Both the position numbers and the translations under genes were made by a program. Below are positions 19,328-30,183 of a stretch of 64,000 nt of DNA, one piece after another. How positions within the stretch are numbered: position 1 is the stretch's first letter; each line of letters begins with the position of its first letter. The notes under the pieces were generated by a model. The model saw only the letters and a list, made by a program, of their open reading frames with translations, was not told the DNA's origin and did not search any database. Source of the DNA: Pseudomonas sp. J452 (GTDB lineage Bacteria > Pseudomonadota > Gammaproteobacteria > Pseudomonadales > Pseudomonadaceae); contig NZ_CP088294.1 of NCBI RefSeq assembly GCF_024666525.1, forward strand, positions 3,534,001-3,598,000, written 5' to 3'.

Positions 19328-22300
19328 ATGTTCAAGCAATGGATGGCCGGTCTACTGGCCCTATGGAGTGTGGGCGCCTGGGCCGAAGAGGACCTGTGCG
19401 CGGTGGTGCTGATCGAGATCGCCCAGGAGTTGACCCTGGAGCGTCAGGCCTTCGAGGCCACGATGCGCATCAACAACGGACTGGATACCATCAGCCTGGA
19501 CAGCCTGACGGTCAATGTGCTGTTCGAAGACGAGCAGGGCAATGTGGCCAAGGCCAGTTCCGACCCCAATGCTACTGATGCGGCCTTCTTCATTCGCCTG
19601 GACGACAGCAATAACGTCAACAGCCTGCAATCCGGCGCAGATGGCGCCATCACCAATGGTGTGGTGCCGGCCAAGGCCAGTGGCGTGCTGCGTTGGCTGA
19701 TCATCCCCACCGCTGGCGCGGCCGGCGAGAGCCTGTCCGGCAAACGTTACGCCGTAGGCGCCAGCCTCAGCTACAACGCCGGCGGCAAGGTTGAGTCGTT
19801 GACGGTGACCCCCGACACCATCACGGTCAAACCCCAGCCGGAGCTGACCCTGGACTACTTCCTGACCAAGGAAGTGATCGCCGACGATGCCTTTACCCCC
19901 GCCATCGAAGCGCCGGAGCCCTATACCCTGGGTGTGCGCGTGCGCAACAGCGGTCGCGGTGAAGCCAAGAGCGTGAAGATCGAATCGGCCCAACCGAAGA
20001 TCATCGGCAATGACCTGGGCCTGGCGATCAACTTCCGCATCACCAACAGCTTCGTCGACGAGGCCCCCGCGGCGCCGACCCTGTTGATCGATTTCGGCAA
20101 CGTCGCTCCGGGCAAGAACCGCAATGGCCGCTGGCTGATGGAAAGCAGCCTGTCGGGCCAGTTCATCGATTTCAAGGCATCCTTCACCCACCCGGACGAA
20201 CTGGGCGGCCAGCTGACCTCCCTGCTGGAGGCGGTGAACGCGCATTTCCTCCTGCGCGATGTACTGGTCGACCTGCCGACCCGTGACCGCACCCGCGACT
20301 TCCTCGGCTATGTGGGCGATGCGCTGTATGTGTTCGAGTCCGACAGTGTTGGCCAGACGGACAACGCGCCCTGCGTGGACTGCGCCCCGGTGGCTACCCT
20401 CAGTGGCTCGCTGAATGGCGGCTCGACCCTGCGTAGCCTGACGGTGAGTGATATCCAGCCGGGCTATGGCTACGTGCGCGTGGCCGACCCCTATGCCGGG
20501 CAGAAGGGCCTGCAGCGTGTAGTGCGCAGCAATGGCACGGCGCTGGCGCCGCACAACGCCTGGCTGAGCAAGGAGCGGGCTGAGGACGGCCGCGCCTTCA
20601 ACTACTACCTGAACGTGTTCGATACCAACCCGGACACCCAATACAGCGTCGAATTTGGTGAGCTGACCCAGGAGCCGAAGGCGCCGGTATTCATGCCCAT
20701 CACCGACCGCAGCACCTACGAGGGTGGCCAGGTCGGCTTCCTGGTGCGGGCCAGCGACCCCAATGGCAATGTGCCAAAACTGTTTGCCGAGGGCTTGCCC
20801 ACGGGCGCCACCTTCAAGGATGACGGGGGCGGCAGCGCTACCTTCTCCTGGACGCCGCTACAAGGCCAGGCTGGCCGTTACGTGGTGAATTTCCGTGCTT
20901 CCGATGGCTTGCTGGATAGCACCTTGCCAGTCGGCATTCGGGTATTCCGCGAGGGTGACAACGACGGCGACGGCATGGACGACGCCTGGGAGAACGAACA
21001 GTTCGGCAACCTCGACCGTGACGGCAGTGGCGACCTCGACAACGACGGCGTCAGCGACCTGGATGAGCATGACCAGGACTCCGATCCCAAGGAGGCTGAG
21101 CTGACGCCTTTGCCGCCGCAGCTGGATGTACCGGCGGACAATGCCGAGGTCACCGAGCTGGTCCCGACCCTGCGGGTGCAGAACAGCGCCAATGGACAGG
21201 GCAAGAACTTCAAATACTGGTTCGAGCTGTACGAGGACGAAAACCTGGGCAGCCTGGTGGCCAAGTCGGCCGCCATTGAAGAAGGCAGCAGCCACACCGA
21301 GTGGGTGGTGAGCGCTGACCAACTGATCGGCAATGCCAGCCTGCACGATAATCGCCGCTACTACTGGCGTGCGCGGGTCAGCCATGCCAGCGGCGACAGC
21401 GAATGGCTCAATGGTCGCTTCTTCATCAACCAGGCCAACGACCTGCCCAGCGCCCCCGCGTTGCTCAACCCGACCCCGATGGGGCTGGTGGCGCAGCAGC
21501 GGCCGACCTTCCAGTTCAACAACAGCTTCGACCTGGATCAGGATGCGCTGAGCTACCGCGTGCGGGTATTCAGCGAAGCGGATGATGAGTTCACCGAGCC
21601 GGTGGTGGAAGTGACCGGTTTGTTGCCTGGCGCCAATGGCGTGACCGAGTGGCAGTCGCCGATCGATCTGCAGGAGAAAAGCTTCTACCTGTGGCTGGTG
21701 GAGGCGGTCGACGAGCACGGCGCGGTGACCCAGAGCGAACCGAGCATGTTCGGCGTGAGCCTGAGCAACGAGGCACCGAGTGAGCCGGTGCTGGCCTGGC
21801 CGCTGCAAAACCAGCAGATCGACAAGGCCGAAGGCGTGGTGCTGCGCCTGGATGCAGCGAGCGATCCAGAGCGCCAGCCCCTGAACTACCGCATTCAGCT
21901 GGACACCAGCGAGCGCTTCGATTCTGGGGCGGTGCTGGATTCCGACTGGTTCGCGGCGGCCCAGGCGGGCGTGCAGTGGAGCGTGCCGCAGGCGCTGAGC
22001 GAGAACCAGCAGTACCACTGGCGTGCGCGTGCCAGCGATGGCGAGCAGGAGTCGGCCTGGGTAACCGGTAGCTTCAAGGTCAACCAGTACCAGGAAGCGC
22101 CCGCCACACCGACGATCAGCAACCCGGCCAACGGGGCCTGGGTGGAGGTGCGTAACCCGCGCCTGGAGGTGCACCCGGCGGTGGATCCGGATGGCGATGC
22201 GCTGTCCTATGAGTTCGCCTTGCACACCCTGGATGATGCCGAGCCACTCGCCACGCAAGTAGTGGCCGAACTAGGCTGGACACCGTCCTTCCCGCTGCAG

Positions 22301-24964
22301 GACAACAGCGACTACCGCTGGCGCGTGCGCACGCTGGACGCCACCGGGCTGAGTTCGCCGTGGAGCAGCTGGCAGCAGTTCTTCGTCAACGAGAATGGTG
22401 TGGACGATGCGCCGGGCCTGAGCTTCGTGCTGCCGGAAGCCGAGCAGACCCTTACCGGTGGGACTGTTTCCATCCAGTGGACGGACCAGGATCCGGACAG
22501 TGCCGCGACCATCGACCTGCTCGCCAATGGCCAGGTGATCGCCAGTGGCCTGGTGGAAGACCAGGACGGCGATGCCGACCGGTTCGAGTGGTCGCTGGCC
22601 GGTGTGCAGCCGGGCACCTATCGCATCAGCGCGGTGATCCGTGACGCCAGCAACAACGTGACGGTGGAAGCCTGCTGCAGCGTGATTCTGCTGCCGCCGA
22701 CGCCGCAGGTCCGCGTGACCCCGGTGGGCGGCGTGCAGCTCGACGAGTTTGGCGAGACGGTGGTTGAGGTCGAAGTTGGCCTGGACCGCAGCCCGAAACC
22801 GGGCCAGAGCGTGATGCTCAACCTGGCGCTCAGCGATGAAACCGAGGCCCGTCTGCTCAACGAGCAGCCGTACCTGTATTTCACCGCCGAGAACTGGCAG
22901 CAACCGCAGCGCATCCGTGTGTTGGGTGTGGACGACTGCAGCATCGATGGCCCGCAGGCCGTGGGCGTGCAGCTGTTGCCGCTGCAGAGCAGTGACAGCG
23001 ACTTTGCCGGCCTCGATCCGCAGGATGTGCTGCTGACCACGGCAGACAATGAACAGGAAGGGCAGAGCCTGTTCATCTGCCATTACCAGGTGGTTTCCCG
23101 CTCTGAGCCGGATGCTGCAGGCCTGGTGGATATCACCCTGCGTCCCGAGTTGCTGAATACCGGCGTGGCGCTGACCTCGGCCGAAGCCGAGCCAACCGTG
23201 CAGGGCAGTGACATCACCCTGGCCGGTGCCGCGCAGGTGCGTTTCAGCAAGGTGCTGAGTGGTATGCGCAGTCAGGCCCACGAAACCATTGTGTTGCGTC
23301 AGTTGGCCAACGAGCCGGTACTGTTCAGCCGCCTGCACTGGGCCATCGAAGCCGGGGAGCCAGAACCGGTCACCCAGGGTGGCGATGGTGTGGATAATCT
23401 GAATGGCACAGCCGCCAACGACACTATCGATGGTAAGGGCGGGGATGATGTGCTCTTTGGTGGTTCGGGTGACGACGTGCTGATTGGCGGTGCTGGTAAG
23501 GACACGCTTCTCGGTGACTTCGGCGATGACACATTTATCGTTCTCGGCAATGACATCTCATCGGACACTTTCAATGGCGGCAATGGCTATGACCGTATCT
23601 TGGGGGGAGAAGGTGACGATGTGGTTCGGGTCAACGATTACACGCTTGGTAAACGTGTGGAGTTGATCGACGGCGCCGAGGGAAGCAACCGCATCGAAGG
23701 TACCGCGGATGCGGATAGCATGGACTTTAGTCTGACCGAGCTGCGCAATATCGACGCTATCGACGGTTTGGCAGGTAATGACTTTATTGTGGGTAGTACT
23801 GGGGGGGATGTAATTGTCGGTGGGTTAGGAAACGATGTGATCCGAAGTGGACTCGGAGACGACAGGTACTTGGTGGCCGGTGAGCAAGGCTATGACCGCA
23901 TCACTGGTGGTGAGGGGGACGATGTACTGCTGGGGTCTGCCGGGGATGATCGCGTTGGCTTCACTTACTATGGCGGTCCCCTCAACTTCGAGGGTATTGC
24001 TGGTGCTGATAGCGTGGAGCGTATTGATGGTGGCGATGGCGTGAACATTATCGCCGGTGATGATGCGGACAATACTCTCTACTTCTCGGCAACCATTCTG
24101 CAAAACATTACGCGGATCGATGGGCAGGGTGGCAAGGACAAGATACGGGGCAGTGCGGGAAATGACGTCATCGATGGCGGGGCGGGGATCGATACCGTCA
24201 ACGGCGAGGCCGGGGACGACACATTGCTGTTCTACGGTACGAATGTTGAGCTCGATGCAATGGTGTCGGAGGCAGGGCTGGACCGGCTGATGGGCGATGC
24301 GGGTATGGATCGACTGCTAGGCAGTTCCGGCGACGATATCCTGGTGCTTCCGGCCTTCTCGGCGGGCATCAATAGCATCGAGTTGATAGATGGCGATGGT
24401 GGCCTCAATCGAATCGTAGGGACTGGAATTGCTAATACCCTGGATTTTTCCTCGACCCGTCTTGTGGGGATTGCTCAGATCGAGGGGTTCGGTGGTGCTG
24501 ACCGACTCACCGGCAGCGCTGATGCAGATGTATTGGTAGGTGGTAAAGGCTTTGACTACCAGCAAGGCGGCAACGGTGGCGATGTTTACCGTTTTGCCCT
24601 GGGGCATGACAAAGACACCCTGGAAGATAACGGCGATGAAGCCGATATTGATCGGCTTGTCATAGAGGCTCCCTGGACTCCGCAGGAAGTTTGGATAGTC
24701 AAGAGTGGTTCCGATCTCGGCGTGTACAAGGCACCCCTCAGTGTCTCCGAAAACGTCACCGATCTAGTCACCATCAAAGGGTGGTATAGCACGCCGCGCA
24801 ATCGCATTGAGCGCATTGAACTCCCTGGTGGTTGGGTGCTGCAGCCTGAGGATGTTGAGCCGCTACGTGAACTGATGTCTGTCACACCGTCTATCGCGGC
24901 TAATCGCTCAGCCACCAAACAAGCACTGCTTGATGAGGCATTAGCCAAAGCCTGGAAGAGGTAG
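19328..24964 (+). CDS. Large exported protein with Ig-like modules and C-terminal RTX calcium-binding repeats
   Basis: 1,878 residues. A signal peptide is visible ([19 protein letters not shown], then EEDLC). An N-terminal beta-rich region is followed by a cadherin/putative-Ig-like module (~residues 455-535), a Ca-binding DxDxDG-type cluster ([28 protein letters not shown]; ~540-585) like thrombospondin-3 repeats, several fibronectin-like modules with YYWRARV-type strands (~600-1,030), and nonapeptide RTX repeats (GGxGxDxxx) from ~1,355 to 1,757. The last ~80 residues resemble haemolysin-type C-terminal regions. RTX proteins usually use type I export without a signal peptide; a cleavable signal peptide plus a neighbouring xcp operon suggests Sec plus type II secretion instead, which is an inference. 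Confidence 0.85.
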   Translation: MFKQWMAGLLALWSVGAWAEEDLCAVVLIEIAQELTLERQAFEATMRINNGLDTISLDSLTVNVLFEDEQGNVAKASSDPNATDAAFFIRLDDSNNVNSLQSGADGAITNGVVPAKASGVLRWLIIPTAGAAGESLSGKRYAVGASLSYNAGGKVESLTVTPDTITVKPQPELTLDYFLTKEVIADDAFTPAIEAPEPYTLGVRVRNSGRGEAKSVKIESAQPKIIGNDLGLAINFRITNSFVDEAPAAPTLLIDFGNVAPGKNRNGRWLMESSLSGQFIDFKASFTHPDELGGQLTSLLEAVNAHFLLRDVLVDLPTRDRTRDFLGYVGDALYVFESDSVGQTDNAPCVDCAPVATLSGSLNGGSTLRSLTVSDIQPGYGYVRVADPYAGQKGLQRVVRSNGTALAPHNAWLSKERAEDGRAFNYYLNVFDTNPDTQYSVEFGELTQEPKAPVFMPITDRSTYEGGQVGFLVRASDPNGNVPKLFAEGLPTGATFKDDGGGSATFSWTPLQGQAGRYVVNFRASDGLLDSTLPVGIRVFREGDNDGDGMDDAWENEQFGNLDRDGSGDLDNDGVSDLDEHDQDSDPKEAELTPLPPQLDVPADNAEVTELVPTLRVQNSANGQGKNFKYWFELYEDENLGSLVAKSAAIEEGSSHTEWVVSADQLIGNASLHDNRRYYWRARVSHASGDSEWLNGRFFINQANDLPSAPALLNPTPMGLVAQQRPTFQFNNSFDLDQDALSYRVRVFSEADDEFTEPVVEVTGLLPGANGVTEWQSPIDLQEKSFYLWLVEAVDEHGAVTQSEPSMFGVSLSNEAPSEPVLAWPLQNQQIDKAEGVVLRLDAASDPERQPLNYRIQLDTSERFDSGAVLDSDWFAAAQAGVQWSVPQALSENQQYHWRARASDGEQESAWVTGSFKVNQYQEAPATPTISNPANGAWVEVRNPRLEVHPAVDPDGDALSYEFALHTLDDAEPLATQVVAELGWTPSFPLQDNSDYRWRVRTLDATGLSSPWSSWQQFFVNENGVDDAPGLSFVLPEAEQTLTGGTVSIQWTDQDPDSAATIDLLANGQVIASGLVEDQDGDADRFEWSLAGVQPGTYRISAVIRDASNNVTVEACCSVILLPPTPQVRVTPVGGVQLDEFGETVVEVEVGLDRSPKPGQSVMLNLALSDETEARLLNEQPYLYFTAENWQQPQRIRVLGVDDCSIDGPQAVGVQLLPLQSSDSDFAGLDPQDVLLTTADNEQEGQSLFICHYQVVSRSEPDAAGLVDITLRPELLNTGVALTSAEAEPTVQGSDITLAGAAQVRFSKVLSGMRSQAHETIVLRQLANEPVLFSRLHWAIEAGEPEPVTQGGDGVDNLNGTAANDTIDGKGGDDVLFGGSGDDVLIGGAGKDTLLGDFGDDTFIVLGNDISSDTFNGGNGYDRILGGEGDDVVRVNDYTLGKRVELIDGAEGSNRIEGTADADSMDFSLTELRNIDAIDGLAGNDFIVGSTGGDVIVGGLGNDVIRSGLGDDRYLVAGEQGYDRITGGEGDDVLLGSAGDDRVGFTYYGGPLNFEGIAGADSVERIDGGDGVNIIAGDDADNTLYFSATILQNITRIDGQGGKDKIRGSAGNDVIDGGAGIDTVNGEAGDDTLLFYGTNVELDAMVSEAGLDRLMGDAGMDRLLGSSGDDILVLPAFSAGINSIELIDGDGGLNRIVGTGIANTLDFSSTRLVGIAQIEGFGGADRLTGSADADVLVGGKGFDYQQGGNGGDVYRFALGHDKDTLEDNGDEADIDRLVIEAPWTPQEVWIVKSGSDLGVYKAPLSVSENVTDLVTIKGWYSTPRNRIERIELPGGWVLQPEDVEPLRELMSVTPSIAANRSATKQALLDEALAKAWKR

Positions 24965-24979
24965 GAGCCTTAGTCTTGA

Positions 24980-25005
24980 AACGGCCCCATCAGGGGCCGT
25001 TTTTT
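24980..25005 (+). terminator. Rho-independent terminator
   Basis: Perfect hairpin ACGGCCCC-atca-GGGGCCGT followed by a run of T. It lies 16 bases after the RTX-gene stop and separates the large-protein block from the xcp operon. Confidence 0.9.
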
Positions 25006-25217
25006 CTATGCCTTGTGCTTTTGCAAGTCAGCCCGGCTCAGCGCCACCACTTCGGGACTGCACTGAGACTGGCAGGATGCTTGTTTATGGTTGTGTCCGG
25101 CCAAGCGAATTCAATGTTCTAATTGCGCCCGTCTCTTCAGCTGTGTGGGGCGTAGGCCCGAGTACACAGAAGTCTCTTGGTGCTAGAGCGCCAGCTTTGA
25201 ACGCAATGGATTCTGCG
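25006..25217 (+). promoter_or_regulatory. Leader region of the xcpR-Z operon
   Basis: About 210 bases without a convincing gene between the terminator and xcpR. The operon promoter must lie here because the preceding transcript is terminated. I cannot assign -35/-10 boxes with confidence. Confidence 0.4.
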
Positions 25218-26738
25218 ATGCCTCCAGTCAGTCCCCTTAACCCTACTCATGAGTCAGCTGATGAAAGGGTAGTCTCGCGCCCGCTGCCCTTCGCCTTTGC
25301 CAAACGCCACGGCGTGCTGCTGCGCGAAGACGCCGGCCAGGTCAGCCTGTGGCTGCGCGAAGGCGCGACCCTGGCCGCCCTGCAGGAAGCCCAGCGCTTT
25401 GCCCGCCAGGTGCTGCCGCTGCACTGGCTGAGCCCCGCCGAATTCGAACAGGCCCTGACCACCGCCTACCAGCGCGACTCCTCGGAAGTGCGCCTGATGG
25501 CCGAAGGCTTGGGTGCCGAATTGGACCTGGCCAGTCTGGCGGAAATGACCCCGGAATCCGGCGACCTGCTGGAGCAGGAAGACGACGCGCCGATCATCCG
25601 CCTGATCAACGCCATCCTCGGTGAGGCGATCAAGGCCGGCGCCTCCGACATCCACCTGGAAACCTTCGAAAAACGCCTGGTCGTACGCTTTCGCGTCGAC
25701 GGCATCCTCCGCGAAGTGATCGAGCCACGCCGCGAGCTGGCGGCATTGCTGGTCTCGCGGGTCAAGGTCATGGCGCGGCTGGATATCGCCGAGAAGCGCG
25801 TGCCGCAGGACGGGCGTATCTCGCTCAAGGTCGGCGGCCGTGAAGTCGACATCCGCGTCTCCACCTTGCCCTCGGCCAACGGCGAGCGGGTGGTACTGCG
25901 CCTGCTCGACAAGCAGGCCGGGCGCCTGTCGCTCACCCACCTGGGCATGAGTGAGCGCGACCGCCGCTTGCTCGACGAAAACCTGCGCAAGCCCCACGGC
26001 ATCCTGCTGGTCACCGGCCCCACCGGCTCGGGCAAGACCACCACGCTGTACGCCGGCCTGGTCACCCTGAATGACCGCACGCGCAACATCCTCACCGTCG
26101 AAGACCCGATCGAGTACTACCTCGAAGGCATCGGCCAGACCCAGGTCAACCCGCGCGTCGACATGACCTTCGCCCGCGGCCTGCGCGCCATCCTCCGGCA
26201 GGACCCGGACGTGGTGATGGTCGGCGAAATCCGCGACCAGGAAACCGCCGACATTGCCGTGCAGGCCTCGCTCACCGGTCACCTGGTGCTGTCCACCTTG
26301 CACACCAACAGCGCGGTCGGCGCCGTCACCCGCCTGGTCGACATGGGCGTCGAGCCGTTCCTGCTGTCTTCCTCCTTGCTTGGCGTGCTGGCCCAGCGCC
26401 TGGTGCGCGTGCTCTGCCCGCACTGCCGCGAGGCGCGCCCGGCCGATGCGGCCGAATGCACGCTGCTCGGCCTCGACCCGCAGGCCGCGCCGATCATCTA
26501 CCACGCCCAGGGCTGCAGCGAATGCCACCAGCAGGGCTACCGCGGGCGTACCGGCATCTATGAACTGGTGATTTTCGACGAGCAACTGCGCACCCTGGTG
26601 CACAACGGCGCCGGCGAACAGGAACTGACCCGCCACGCGCGCAACCTCGGCCCCGGCATCCGCGAAGATGGCCGGCGCAAGGTGCTGGAAGGGGTGACCA
26701 CCCTGGAAGAAGTGCTGCGCGTCACGCGAGAAGACTGA
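25218..26738 (+). CDS. xcpR: Type II secretion ATPase GspE/XcpR
   Basis: 506 residues from ATG 25,218, close to the length I recall for XcpR; an ATG at 25,206 is a possible alternative. It is the cytoplasmic hexameric ATPase that powers the pseudopilus. Visible are the Walker [11 protein letters not shown], the Asp box and Walker B ([19 protein letters not shown]), the His box ([12 protein letters not shown]) and a four-cysteine zinc site (CPHC ... CSEC) near the C-terminus. The N-terminal segment [15 protein letters not shown] is typical of GspE N-domains that bind GspL. First gene of a nine-gene operon. Confidence 0.95.
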   Translation: MPPVSPLNPTHESADERVVSRPLPFAFAKRHGVLLREDAGQVSLWLREGATLAALQEAQRFARQVLPLHWLSPAEFEQALTTAYQRDSSEVRLMAEGLGAELDLASLAEMTPESGDLLEQEDDAPIIRLINAILGEAIKAGASDIHLETFEKRLVVRFRVDGILREVIEPRRELAALLVSRVKVMARLDIAEKRVPQDGRISLKVGGREVDIRVSTLPSANGERVVLRLLDKQAGRLSLTHLGMSERDRRLLDENLRKPHGILLVTGPTGSGKTTTLYAGLVTLNDRTRNILTVEDPIEYYLEGIGQTQVNPRVDMTFARGLRAILRQDPDVVMVGEIRDQETADIAVQASLTGHLVLSTLHTNSAVGAVTRLVDMGVEPFLLSSSLLGVLAQRLVRVLCPHCREARPADAAECTLLGLDPQAAPIIYHAQGCSECHQQGYRGRTGIYELVIFDEQLRTLVHNGAGEQELTRHARNLGPGIREDGRRKVLEGVTTLEEVLRVTRED

Positions 26739-26754
26739 TGGCTAGGAAAGACTG

Positions 26755-27969
26755 ATGGCCGCCTTCGAATACATCGCCCTCGACGCCAAGGGCCGCCAGC
26801 AGAAAGGCGTCCTGGAGGCCGACAGCGCCCGCCAGGTGCGCCAGCTGCTGCGCGAGAAGCAACTGGCACCGCTGCAGGTAGAAGCCATGCGCAGCCGCGA
26901 GGCGCCGCAGGGCAGTGGCTTCAGCCTGCGTCGTGGCCTGGCCGCGCGCGACCTGGCCCTGGTTACCCGCCAGCTGGCGACCCTGATCAGCGCCGCGCTG
27001 CCAATCGAGGAAGCCTTGCGCGCCGCCGCCGCGCAATCGCGCCAGCCGCGCATCCAGTCGATGCTGCTGGCCGTGCGCGCCCGCGTGCTCGAGGGTCACG
27101 GCCTGGCCGCCAGCCTGGCAGCGTTTCCGGCGGCGTTTCCGGAGCTGTACCGCGCCACCGTAGCGGCCGGCGAGCATGCCGGGCACTTGGGCCCGGTGCT
27201 GGAGCAGCTAGCCGACTACACCGAGCAACGCCAGCAGTCGCGGCAGAAGGTGCAACTGGCGCTGCTCTACCCACTGATTTTGATGATCACCTCGCTGATC
27301 ATCGTCGGCTTCCTGCTCGGCTATGTGGTGCCGGACGTGGTGCGGGTGTTCATCGACTCCGGGCAGACCCTGCCGGCGCTGACCCGTGGCTTGATCCTGG
27401 TCAGCGAGCTGGTCAAGGGCTGGGGCTGGCTGGCGCTGATCCTCATCGTGCTCGGCGTGCTGGGCTTTCGCCGGGCGGTGCGCGAGGAGGGCATGCGCCA
27501 GCGCTGGCACGGCTTCGTCCTGCGTGTGCCGCTGGTGGGCGGGCTGATTCGCGCCACCGAGACCGCGCGCTTCGCCTCGACCCTGGCGATCCTGGTGCGC
27601 AGCGGTGTGCCGCTGGTCGAGGCGCTGGCGATCGGCACCGAAGTAGTGGTCAACCGGGTGATCCGGGGCGACGTGATCCAGGCCACCCAGCGCGTGCGCG
27701 AGGGTGGCAGCCTGTCGCGGGCGCTGGAGGCCAGCCGGCAGTTCCCGCCGATGATGTTGCACATGATTGCCAGCGGCGAACGCTCCGGCGAGCTGGACCA
27801 GATGCTGGCGCGCACCGCGCGCAATCAGGAAAACGACCTGGCGGCCACCATCGGCCTGCTGGTCGGGCTGTTCGAGCCGTTCATGCTGGTCTTCATGGGG
27901 GCGGTGGTGCTGGTGATCGTGCTGGCCATCCTCCTGCCGATTCTGTCTTTGAACCAACTGGTGGGTTGA
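26755..27969 (+). CDS. xcpS: Type II secretion inner-membrane platform GspF/XcpS
   Basis: 404 residues, the usual GspF length. It starts with the family signature MAAFEYIALDAKGRQQKGV and has two GspF domains and three hydrophobic segments (LLYPLILMITSLIIVGFLL; GWGWLALILIVLGVLG; and near the C-terminus). The ribosome site AGGAAAGACTG sits directly before ATG. It couples the XcpR ATPase to pseudopilus assembly. Confidence 0.95.
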   Translation: MAAFEYIALDAKGRQQKGVLEADSARQVRQLLREKQLAPLQVEAMRSREAPQGSGFSLRRGLAARDLALVTRQLATLISAALPIEEALRAAAAQSRQPRIQSMLLAVRARVLEGHGLAASLAAFPAAFPELYRATVAAGEHAGHLGPVLEQLADYTEQRQQSRQKVQLALLYPLILMITSLIIVGFLLGYVVPDVVRVFIDSGQTLPALTRGLILVSELVKGWGWLALILIVLGVLGFRRAVREEGMRQRWHGFVLRVPLVGGLIRATETARFASTLAILVRSGVPLVEALAIGTEVVVNRVIRGDVIQATQRVREGGSLSRALEASRQFPPMMLHMIASGERSGELDQMLARTARNQENDLAATIGLLVGLFEPFMLVFMGAVVLVIVLAILLPILSLNQLVG

Positions 27970-27974
27970 AAACG

Positions 27975-28541
27975 ATGAACAAATACCGACTGTGCGAAAA
28001 CGTAGCGAGCGCCGGCGAGGCTAGGCGAAACCTGGCGAAGAAGCGGAGTTTACAGGTCGTAAATGAGCATTCTGAGCCGGGTTTCAACGACGCATCGCCA
28101 AGCGCAGTAGTTGTCGCGCGGTCGGGGCAACAAGGCTTCACGCTGATTGAGATCATGGTGGTGGTGGTGATCCTCGGCATCCTCGCCGCACTGGTAGTGC
28201 CGCAGGTGATGGGCCGGCCGGACCAGGCCAAGGTCACAGTCGCGCAGAACGATATCCGCGCCATCGGCGCCGCGCTGGACATGTACAAGCTGGACAACCA
28301 GAACTACCCGAGCACCCAGCAGGGCCTCGAGGCGCTGGTGAAGAAGCCCACCGGCAACCCGCCGGCGAAGAACTGGAACGCCGAGGGCTACCTGAAGAAG
28401 CTGCCGGTCGACCCGTGGGGCAACACCTACCTGTACCTGGCGCCGGGCACCCACGGCAAGATCGACCTCTACTCCCTGGGCGCCGACGGCCAGGAAGGTG
28501 GCGAGGGCGGCGACGCCGATATCGGCAACTGGGATCTCTGA
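27975..28541 (+). CDS. xcpT: Major pseudopilin GspG/XcpT with an abnormally long leader
   Basis: The mature part begins after QQG with FTLIEIMVVVVILGILAALV and continues as a standard GspG pseudopilin (KKLPVDPWGN, SLGADGQEGGEG, ends DIGNWDL). The in-frame start at 27,975 (TTG 27,966 is an alternative) gives a leader of 54 residues before the cleavage site, whereas GspG leaders are normally about 5-15. Residues 6-50 come from a basic, low-complexity stretch of ~135 bp at ~27,990-28,125 that looks like a repetitive element inserted in frame between MNKYR and the QQGFTLIE motif. I find no in-frame ATG or GTG closer to the motif. Whether the protein is still processed is unknown. Confidence 0.85.
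   Translation: MNKYRLCENVASAGEARRNLAKKRSLQVVNEHSEPGFNDASPSAVVVARSGQQGFTLIEIMVVVVILGILAALVVPQVMGRPDQAKVTVAQNDIRAIGAALDMYKLDNQNYPSTQQGLEALVKKPTGNPPAKNWNAEGYLKKLPVDPWGNTYLYLAPGTHGKIDLYSLGADGQEGGEGGDADIGNWDL
27990..28125 (+). repeat. Repeat-like insert within the xcpT leader
   Basis: The stretch of ~45 codons separates the start MNKYR from the prepilin motif. It has low-quality coding content and repeat-like character (for example gtagcgagcgccggcgagg and ggagtttacaggtcgtaaat). I recall similar short interspersed elements in Pseudomonas genomes but cannot verify copy number here. Boundaries are approximate. Confidence 0.45.
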
Positions 28542-28547
28542 TTCTCG

Positions 28548-29093
28548 ATGAGAGCCGCGCGCGGTTTCACCCTGATCGAGCTGCTTGTGGTGCTGGTGAT
28601 ACTCGGTACGCTGGTCAGCCTTGCCGTGCTATCCAGTGGAAACGGCAGCAACAGCCGCGAGTTGCGCGATGAGGCCGAGCGGCTGGCCGCCTTGATCGGC
28701 GTGCTGACCGAAGAGGCGGTGCTTGAAGGGCAGGAGTACGGGCTGCTGGTGAGCTCCGAAGGGTACCGGGTATTGCTGTATGACGCTGTCGCCGGGAGCT
28801 GGAATGCCGTGGAGGCCCAGCCAGAAAGGCGTACGCCGGTGTGGGCGCGCCTGTTGCTCGAGCTGGATGGCGAAGCCTTGCAGCTGCCTGAGCCGAAGCC
28901 ACAGGGTGAGTCGATGGCTACGCAGGAACAGGCGAAAAAACAGGGGCGGTTGATGCCCCAGGTACTGATCCTTTCCAGCGGCGAGCTGTCCCCATTCCGT
29001 TTACGCCTTGAAGAGCGCCGCGCCGGCGGGCGCGCCTATCTGCTGGCCAGTGATGGCTACCAATTGCCCAGCGCCGAGTTGGCAAAGGATTGA
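28548..29093 (+). CDS. xcpU: Minor pseudopilin GspH/XcpU
   Basis: 181 residues. It begins MRAARG followed by FTLIELLVVLVILGTLVSLAVL, a prepilin peptidase site with the conserved Glu at +5 of the mature protein. It starts six bases after xcpT and overlaps the next gene. It is part of the minor-pseudopilin tip complex. Confidence 0.93.
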   Translation: MRAARGFTLIELLVVLVILGTLVSLAVLSSGNGSNSRELRDEAERLAALIGVLTEEAVLEGQEYGLLVSSEGYRVLLYDAVAGSWNAVEAQPERRTPVWARLLLELDGEALQLPEPKPQGESMATQEQAKKQGRLMPQVLILSSGELSPFRLRLEERRAGGRAYLLASDGYQLPSAELAKD

Positions 29094-29098
29094 GCCGC

Positions 29099-29488
29099 AT
29101 GAAGCGCATGCATGGGTTTACCTTGCTCGAAGTGCTGGTGGCGCTGGCGATCTTTGCCACGGTCGCCGCGTCGGTGCTGAGCGCCAGCCAGCGCAGCCTG
29201 GCGATCGCCGAACAGCTGGAGCTGAAGGCCATGGCGGGCTGGATCGCCGATAACCGGGTTACTGAACTGCAGCTGCAGACGCCAACTCCGGGCGAGGGAC
29301 GCGAGGACAAGGTGCTGGAGTTCGGTGGGCGTGACTGGGAAATCCACAGCGAAATCGACAGCACCAGCGACAAGGACCTGCGCCGGGTAACCGTCTGGGT
29401 GGCGCCGAAACTGCTGCGCGGTGGTGGTGTACCGGTCAAGGAACGTGCGGTGAAAATGCTTACCGGCTTTCTCGCGGTGCGTGGATGA
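29099..29488 (+). CDS. xcpV: Minor pseudopilin GspI/XcpV
   Basis: 129 residues from ATG 29,099, chosen because AAAGGA is about nine bases upstream; a TTG at 29,090 is in frame. Leader MKRMHG, then FTLLEVLVALAIFATVAASVL with the +5 Glu. It is thought to nucleate the GspIJK tip. Its end overlaps xcpW by four bases (ATGA). Confidence 0.93.
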   Translation: MKRMHGFTLLEVLVALAIFATVAASVLSASQRSLAIAEQLELKAMAGWIADNRVTELQLQTPTPGEGREDKVLEFGGRDWEIHSEIDSTSDKDLRRVTVWVAPKLLRGGGVPVKERAVKMLTGFLAVRG

Positions 29489-30183
29489 AGCGCTCGGCAC
29501 GAGGCTTCACCTTGCTTGAGGTGATGATTGCCATCGGCATCTTCGCCCTGCTCGGGCTGGGTACCTACCGGATGCTGGACACCGTGATGAAGACCGATGA
29601 GGTCACGCGTGGTCACGAAAAGGCCCTGCGCGAACTGACCCGTGCCTTTGCCTCGCTGGATCGCGACCTGGCCCAGACCCTGCCGCGCAGCGTACGTGAC
29701 GCTTACGGAGACGAGCGGGCAGCTTTGCTGTCCGTCGATGGTACTGCGGCGCTTGAATTCACCCGCTCCGGTTGGCGTAATCCCCTGGGTATGAGCCGAT
29801 CCCAGTTGCAGCGGGTGCGCTGGCGCCTGGCGGACGAAAAGCTGGAGCGGGTTTACTGGACGGTGCTAGATCAGGCGGTCGACAGTCAGCCCAGGGTGCA
29901 GAAGGTGCTGGAGGGCGTTATGGCCCTGGAGCTGCGCTATCTGGACGATAAAGGGCAATGGCAAGAGCAGTGGCCTCCCGCGCAGAGCGAATTGAGCCAG
30001 GAAGAGGCGCTGCTACGCATGCCGCTGGCCGTGGAGCTGAAGATCGAGCACCGCAGTTATGGCGAGCTGCTGCGCCTGTATCGTTTGCCCGAGCCGGGCA
30101 TGGACGAGGCTGACACGCCGCAGAGTGCTCCGCCGCCAACACTGGAGCCGCCGCCGACAGCCGAGCCGAAGGTGCCTGCATGA
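29485..30183 (+). CDS. xcpW: Minor pseudopilin GspJ/XcpW
   Basis: 232 residues. Leader MKRSARG then FTLLEVMIAIGIFALLGLGTY. The C-terminal ~25 residues are Pro-rich (SAPPPTLEPPPTAEPK). It overlaps both neighbours by four bases, so it is translationally coupled. Partner of XcpV and XcpX in the pseudopilus tip. Confidence 0.93.
   Translation: MKRSARGFTLLEVMIAIGIFALLGLGTYRMLDTVMKTDEVTRGHEKALRELTRAFASLDRDLAQTLPRSVRDAYGDERAALLSVDGTAALEFTRSGWRNPLGMSRSQLQRVRWRLADEKLERVYWTVLDQAVDSQPRVQKVLEGVMALELRYLDDKGQWQEQWPPAQSELSQEEALLRMPLAVELKIEHRSYGELLRLYRLPEPGMDEADTPQSAPPPTLEPPPTAEPKVPA

Noticed and set aside
25254..26636. Minus-strand frame opposite xcpR
   Set aside because: GspE motifs on the plus strand are unambiguous; this is an antisense shadow in high-GC DNA.
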